Source of the DNA: JAEXNA01 sp050486105
GTDB taxonomy: Bacteria > Vulcanimicrobiota > Xenobia > Xenobiales > JADMJV01
Reading direction: 5' to 3'
Length of the DNA stretch: 11,036 nt
Assembly: GCA_050486105.1 (NCBI GenBank)
Contig: JBJHCR010000224.1
Location: 1 to 11,036, forward strand
Of the stretch, positions 7,881-11,036 are shown one piece after another. Under the pieces are notes generated by a model that worked only from the letters and a program-made list of their open reading frames with translations, made no database searches and had not been told where the DNA came from. The position numbers were made by a program, and so were the translations under genes. The first letter of the stretch is position 1. The number at the start of each line of letters is the position of its first letter.

Positions 7881-9267
7881 GGGCGGCCACTTCGGGTTCG
7901 TCATCGAGGTATCCCTCTTCAAATAAGAGTCCCAAAATATGCAGGGTTTCAGCCAAAGGCACCCCGGACGCCTCCAATTCTAGAGCCAGCTCTCCCGGGC
8001 TTGACCTACCCTCCCGCAACTTCTCGATGGCCCCCTCGCTCAAGTTGACGGGGCGTGCCGGGCCGAATTTGGTACCAAGACTGACCCGCCCCCCCGCAGA
8101 GCTGACCGAGAGATCGTCGCGCAGACGGGCGGGGCGCTCGAGGGGCAGGGTGACCGGCATGCCTTGTTCTATCATTCGTGCCATTTCTCGGCTCAACTCC
8201 GGGCCGTCGGCAAAGCGCGCCGAAGCGTGCACGCGATAGCCCTCGGTCCAGCGTGAACAGGCCCGGCATGGGCTAACCAAGCGCACGGTGCGAGCCGGCA
8301 TGTTGATCAGAAATCCCGAAACGCAAGCGATGGTGGAGGGTTCCGCAGCGACCGCCGATGGTGGAGACGTTGCTTTCTCCAAGGCTTTCCCGGCCAGCGC
8401 CTTGGCTTTGAAGGCTCCTTTGTTTTGAGCAATGAGATCCACGTAGAGCAACGCTTCAGGCGAGAAGTGTTTGGTTAGGGTGTCCATCTGTTTGAGAGTG
8501 AGAATGGAAAAGCGATTGAACTCGCAACCCTTGGCCCAAGACAGCTCCAACAGAGCCTGAGTACGGTCGAGATCTTTGGGACCTAGAGCGGTCGTGGTGG
8601 GCGGAAATCGTCCTAAGATAGCGTGGAAATCCTGACAGAAGAGTTCGTAATCGGGGTTGTCCAGAGGGTCGGTGGCCCAGAAGGCGATCCCCCGACCGGC
8701 CGCCGGACCGGCCACCTCACGGACCGCTTCTAAAGTCTGCCGCCACAGCCTGAGGTTGGCCTCGGAGGCTGGAAACACCGACTCCAAGCGGGCAGCCGAG
8801 AGCCCACAAAACCAACAGCCCACGGAGCAGCCTTGGCATAACTCGAAGGCTACCGGGAGATGCATGATGGCCTGGCTGTAGTGTCCTGGTAATTGGCCTC
8901 GACAACGCTTGATCTGGCGCTCGCGCCAGACTCGAAAAGCCGGCGAGCTTGGAGCGCATTGCTGGCGAATCACCTGTCGATGGGTGGCTCTTTGTTCCAG
9001 GTAGCGGCCATAGACTCGAAGTCCTGGAGCGGAGGCTTCAGCCCAGGAACTCGGGCGCCCCAAGTGATGCTGCAATTCTGCCGGAACTCCGTACCGCTCG
9101 GCTACGGTAGCGGGACGCTCGAGGAACGCTTGGCGCAGGTCGGCGTCGGCCAGCCAGCGTTCCACGAAGCGTTTGATGATGGCCACCTGCTCCAGTCTTT
9201 CGGTGGCCTCCGGACAGCTCCTCAAGAACTCATTGAGCAGGTCGGAGGTGGTCGAAGAGGTACGCAC
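7873..9267 (-). CDS. PoyD-family radical SAM peptide epimerase (EpiC)
   Basis: 464-residue radical-SAM enzyme predicted to convert L-amino acids in a RiPP precursor core to D-residues, using a 5'-deoxyadenosyl radical to remove the alpha hydrogen. The 4Fe-4S motif is C147-SVG-C151-WF-C154, inside GCSVGCWFC, which is typical of the PoyD family (TIGR04517-like, as in polytheonamide, aeronamide and OspD pathways). Other family marks are TDPLDNPDYE (199-208), NRFSILTL (251-258) and ACVSGF (314-319). C315, C334 and C337 are kept with the same spacing as in EpiB; a C-terminal cysteine is the known hydrogen donor in PoyD-type enzymes. An additional C144 precedes the cluster motif. The N-terminus (25-70) is a small helical domain rich in charged residues; the C-terminus (407-457) looks like a winged-helix module. 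A GTG start is chosen at 9267 because the open frame upstream has no usable start codon. It overlaps CMT1 by 8 nt. It is more diverged than the EpiA/EpiB pair. Confidence 0.9.
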   Translation of the reverse strand: MRTSSTTSDLLNEFLRSCPEATERLEQVAIIKRFVERWLADADLRQAFLERPATVAERYGVPAELQHHLGRPSSWAEASAPGLRVYGRYLEQRATHRQVIRQQCAPSSPAFRVWRERQIKRCRGQLPGHYSQAIMHLPVAFELCQGCSVGCWFCGLSAARLESVFPASEANLRLWRQTLEAVREVAGPAAGRGIAFWATDPLDNPDYELFCQDFHAILGRFPPTTTALGPKDLDRTQALLELSWAKGCEFNRFSILTLKQMDTLTKHFSPEALLYVDLIAQNKGAFKAKALAGKALEKATSPPSAVAAEPSTIACVSGFLINMPARTVRLVSPCRACSRWTEGYRVHASARFADGPELSREMARMIEQGMPVTLPLERPARLRDDLSVSSAGGRVSLGTKFGPARPVNLSEGAIEKLREGRSSPGELALELEASGVPLAETLHILGLLFEEGYLDDEPEVAAHV

Positions 9268-9323
9268 TTCGGCGAGTTCTTCGGTGGGAAGGCTTACCCT
9301 TTTTCCCGTGAGGGTGTTCCGCT
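9268..9323 (-). other. 56-nt gap between exporter and first epimerase gene
   Basis: This is the only intergenic stretch in the window. It is too short for a precursor peptide gene. It has no clear promoter. A weak imperfect inverted repeat (GGGAA...TTCCC, 9286-9307) is present without a terminator-like U-tract in the transcribed direction. A purine run (GAAGAA, about 9 nt before the GTG at 9267) is the best ribosome-binding candidate. The epimerase frame stays open through the gap but contains no ATG, GTG or TTG codon, so the gene most likely starts at 9267. Confidence 0.6.
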
Positions 9324-11036
9324 CTATAAGAGTTGGCGCTTGGCCAGATCCTGAAAGGTTCCTGGCACGGCTACCAGTTCTTCGAAGGTGCCAACTTGTT
9401 CGATCACCCCGTCCTTCAAAACGTAAATGCGGTCGGCCTTTTCGATGGTGGAAAGCCGGTGGGCGATGACCACCCGGGTAGCCTGGAGTTCGTTGAGTTG
9501 CCGACTGACCTGCTCCTGAGTGCGACTGTCCAAGGCGCTGGTCGCCTCATCGAAGAGGAGCAACTTGGGTTTGGCCACCACCGCCCGAGCGATCAATAAG
9601 CGTTGGGCTTGCCCCCCGGAGAATGCGCTCCCCCCTTCAGCAACGAAAGTTTGCATCCCCATGGGCATAGCTCGGATGTCGTCGGCTATGCCGGCAATCT
9701 CTGCGGCTTGCCAGGCATCCTCTAGGGACAACAAGGACGAGCCTATGATGTTGGCCAGGACCGTTCCAGGCATGAGTTGCCCGTTCTGCAGCACCACCCC
9801 CAACTGCCGGCGCACTGCCTGCACGTTGACTCCAGCGAGGTCTTGCCCATCGTAAAGCACCCGCCCTTGAGTGGGGTTCTCAAAACCCAGCAGTTGGCGC
9901 AGCAGAGTGGATTTCCCCGACCCGGATGGTCCCACCACGGCGATGAATTCTCCTGGTTCGGCTCTCAAGCTGACGTCTTTGAGAATGAACGGCTCGTCTG
10001 GTCCGTAGCGGAAGGAAACGTGAGAGACCTCGAGCCTTCCTTGGAGGATCCCTGGGCTGGGATGGTCGGTGACCACTTCTCCGGCCTCGGCCAATATGGG
10101 CGCAAAGCGCTCCGCTAAGGGAATGATGGTCATCATGGAGGTGAGGGACGAGGCGGCACTGTTGATGGCCCCAACAAAGGCTCCATATGCTGAGATCAAG
10201 GCCAAGAAATCTGAGGTAGAGAGGGCCTTATAGTCGTGGTGAGCGAGATATCCAATGAAAACGATGAGGCTCACCGTATTGTAGACCGGCATCACGGAGT
10301 TGACGTTGGATTGAATCAATTTCGAACGATACGACGTGCGTACCCGCCCGGTGAAGCTCCGCGACCAGCGCTCGAAAGCGCGAGCCTGGGCCGCCGCCAC
10401 TTTGAGTTTGCCGACTCCACCGATCAATTGAAAGACTAAAGCACTGAGCTCGCCTTGCAGCTGTGCCAGGGCCCTCTGGAACCGGAGATCGAGCCAGGAG
10501 CAGGTCAGCAGAAAAGCCAGCAACACAGCGACCATCAGCACCCCCATCAGGGCCAGCCAAAAATCGTAATAAAACATCAGACCCAGGTTGGTAGTAGACA
10601 TCACCGTGGCTAGTGCCGCCGTGAGCATCGATCCCGTTGCCGCCTGGACCATGGACTGAAAGCCCAGCAAGCGGTTGGTGAGATCGCCACTGGAGTAGCG
10701 CCGGAAGAAAGGGGCGGGCAATCCGAGTAAACGGTCGGTCATGGCAGCTTGCACATTGGCATCCACCCGCGACCCAATACGGAGAGCGGTGATGGACTGA
10801 GAAATGCTGGCCGTGGTAGAAACCAGAGTCGCCATGCCTAGCCCCAGCCCCAGAGCGATAAGCTCCGTATGCTGTCCGCTGGGAATCACCGTACCCACTA
10901 ACCACCCCAAGCCGATGGGCGTGGCCATGGCCACGATAGCCCCCAAAATGCAAACCAGGACCACGGTCCAGACGTCCCTGCTGACGTCTCGCCAGGCAAA
11001 CTTAAGGAGTCGGGTGAAGTTGACACAGTCATGGGG
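9324..11036 (-). CDS. NHLM/NHLP-type peptide-export ABC transporter, permease-ATPase fusion (5' end cut by window edge)
   Basis: Half-transporter that would pump the modified peptide across the inner membrane. The reading frame is open to the right edge, so the true start is outside. Numbering from the internal GTG at 10964, 24 more codons lie upstream in the window. Hydrophobic membrane segments fill about residues 1-60 and 110-280. The ATPase domain follows, with Walker A GPSGSGKST (345-353), Q-loop Q393, signature FSGGQ (448-452), Walker B LLLFDE (468-473) followed by SALD, and H-loop H502, so it looks catalytically intact. The visible N-terminus (RLLKFAWRDVSRDVW, then IPSG after the first membrane helix) resembles the second ABC subunit of NHLM bacteriocin systems (TIGR03797-like), which lacks the C39 peptidase. 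No peptidase is visible here. The family call rests on this resemblance and on the neighbouring RiPP enzymes; a generic lipid/drug exporter is less likely. Its stop lies 56 nt before the next gene. Confidence 0.88.
   Translation of the reverse strand, partial: PHDCVNFTRLLKFAWRDVSRDVWTVVLVCILGAIVAMATPIGLGWLVGTVIPSGQHTELIALGLGLGMATLVSTTASISQSITALRIGSRVDANVQAAMTDRLLGLPAPFFRRYSSGDLTNRLLGFQSMVQAATGSMLTAALATVMSTTNLGLMFYYDFWLALMGVLMVAVLLAFLLTCSWLDLRFQRALAQLQGELSALVFQLIGGVGKLKVAAAQARAFERWSRSFTGRVRTSYRSKLIQSNVNSVMPVYNTVSLIVFIGYLAHHDYKALSTSDFLALISAYGAFVGAINSAASSLTSMMTIIPLAERFAPILAEAGEVVTDHPSPGILQGRLEVSHVSFRYGPDEPFILKDVSLRAEPGEFIAVVGPSGSGKSTLLRQLLGFENPTQGRVLYDGQDLAGVNVQAVRRQLGVVLQNGQLMPGTVLANIIGSSLLSLEDAWQAAEIAGIADDIRAMPMGMQTFVAEGGSAFSGGQAQRLLIARAVVAKPKLLLFDEATSALDSRTQEQVSRQLNELQATRVVIAHRLSTIEKADRIYVLKDGVIEQVGTFEELVAVPGTFQDLAKRQLL

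Noticed and set aside
7881..7922. Upstream TTG start for CMT1 adding 14 residues
   Set aside because: The ATG at 7880 aligns exactly with the CMT2 N-terminus and forms the same ATGTCTGA overlap, so the extension is unlikely to be translated.
9286..9307. Imperfect inverted repeat in the gap as a terminator
   Set aside because: The stem is short and bulged and no T-run follows it in the transcribed direction; a terminator between exporter and EpiC is not supported.
10228..10953. Minus-strand 241-codon frame within the exporter gene
   Set aside because: Out-of-frame shadow; its product is low-complexity and lacks membrane segments, whereas the main frame continues through with ABC motifs.
1..11036. 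A defence system, CRISPR array, phage or insertion sequence
   Set aside because: No spaced direct repeats, transposase, integrase or nuclease motifs were seen; all frames fit peptide maturation and export.

Overview
The whole window reads as one minus-strand biosynthetic operon, transcribed from right to left, for a ribosomally made and heavily modified peptide (RiPP) of the proteusin / polytheonamide type. The DNA is GC-rich (roughly 60 percent by eye). Genes are packed with 4-13 nt overlaps, use several TTG/GTG starts, and leave almost no non-coding sequence. The species cannot be fixed. Such clusters are known from uncultivated sponge symbionts (Candidatus Entotheonella), cyanobacteria, proteobacteria and other GC-rich environmental bacteria, so an environmental or uncultivated bacterium is a reasonable guess only.

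Layout in the direction of transcription: (1) 11036-9324, an ABC exporter of the NHLM/NHLP peptide-export type, cut by the right edge; (2) 9267-7873, a PoyD-family radical-SAM peptide epimerase (called EpiC here); (3) 7880-6045 and (4) 6052-4175, two tandem cobalamin-dependent radical-SAM C-methyltransferases of the PoyB/PoyC type (called CMT1 and CMT2); (5) 4187-2049, a TPR protein fused to a conventional class I SAM methyltransferase; (6) 2052-619, a second PoyD-family epimerase (EpiB); (7) 626-1, a third PoyD-family epimerase (EpiA), cut by the left edge. The only gap is 56 nt between the exporter and EpiC. There are no tRNA or rRNA genes, mobile elements or CRISPR arrays, and no convincing promoter or terminator.

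Inferred joint function: a leader-bearing precursor peptide encoded outside the window is converted at several L-residues to D-residues by up to three epimerases, C-methylated at unactivated carbons by two B12 radical-SAM enzymes, perhaps N- or O-methylated by the TPR methyltransferase, and exported. Known polytheonamide-like pathways use one epimerase, so three in one operon is the most notable point. No precursor gene, leader peptidase or dehydratase is visible; they probably lie beyond one of the edges.
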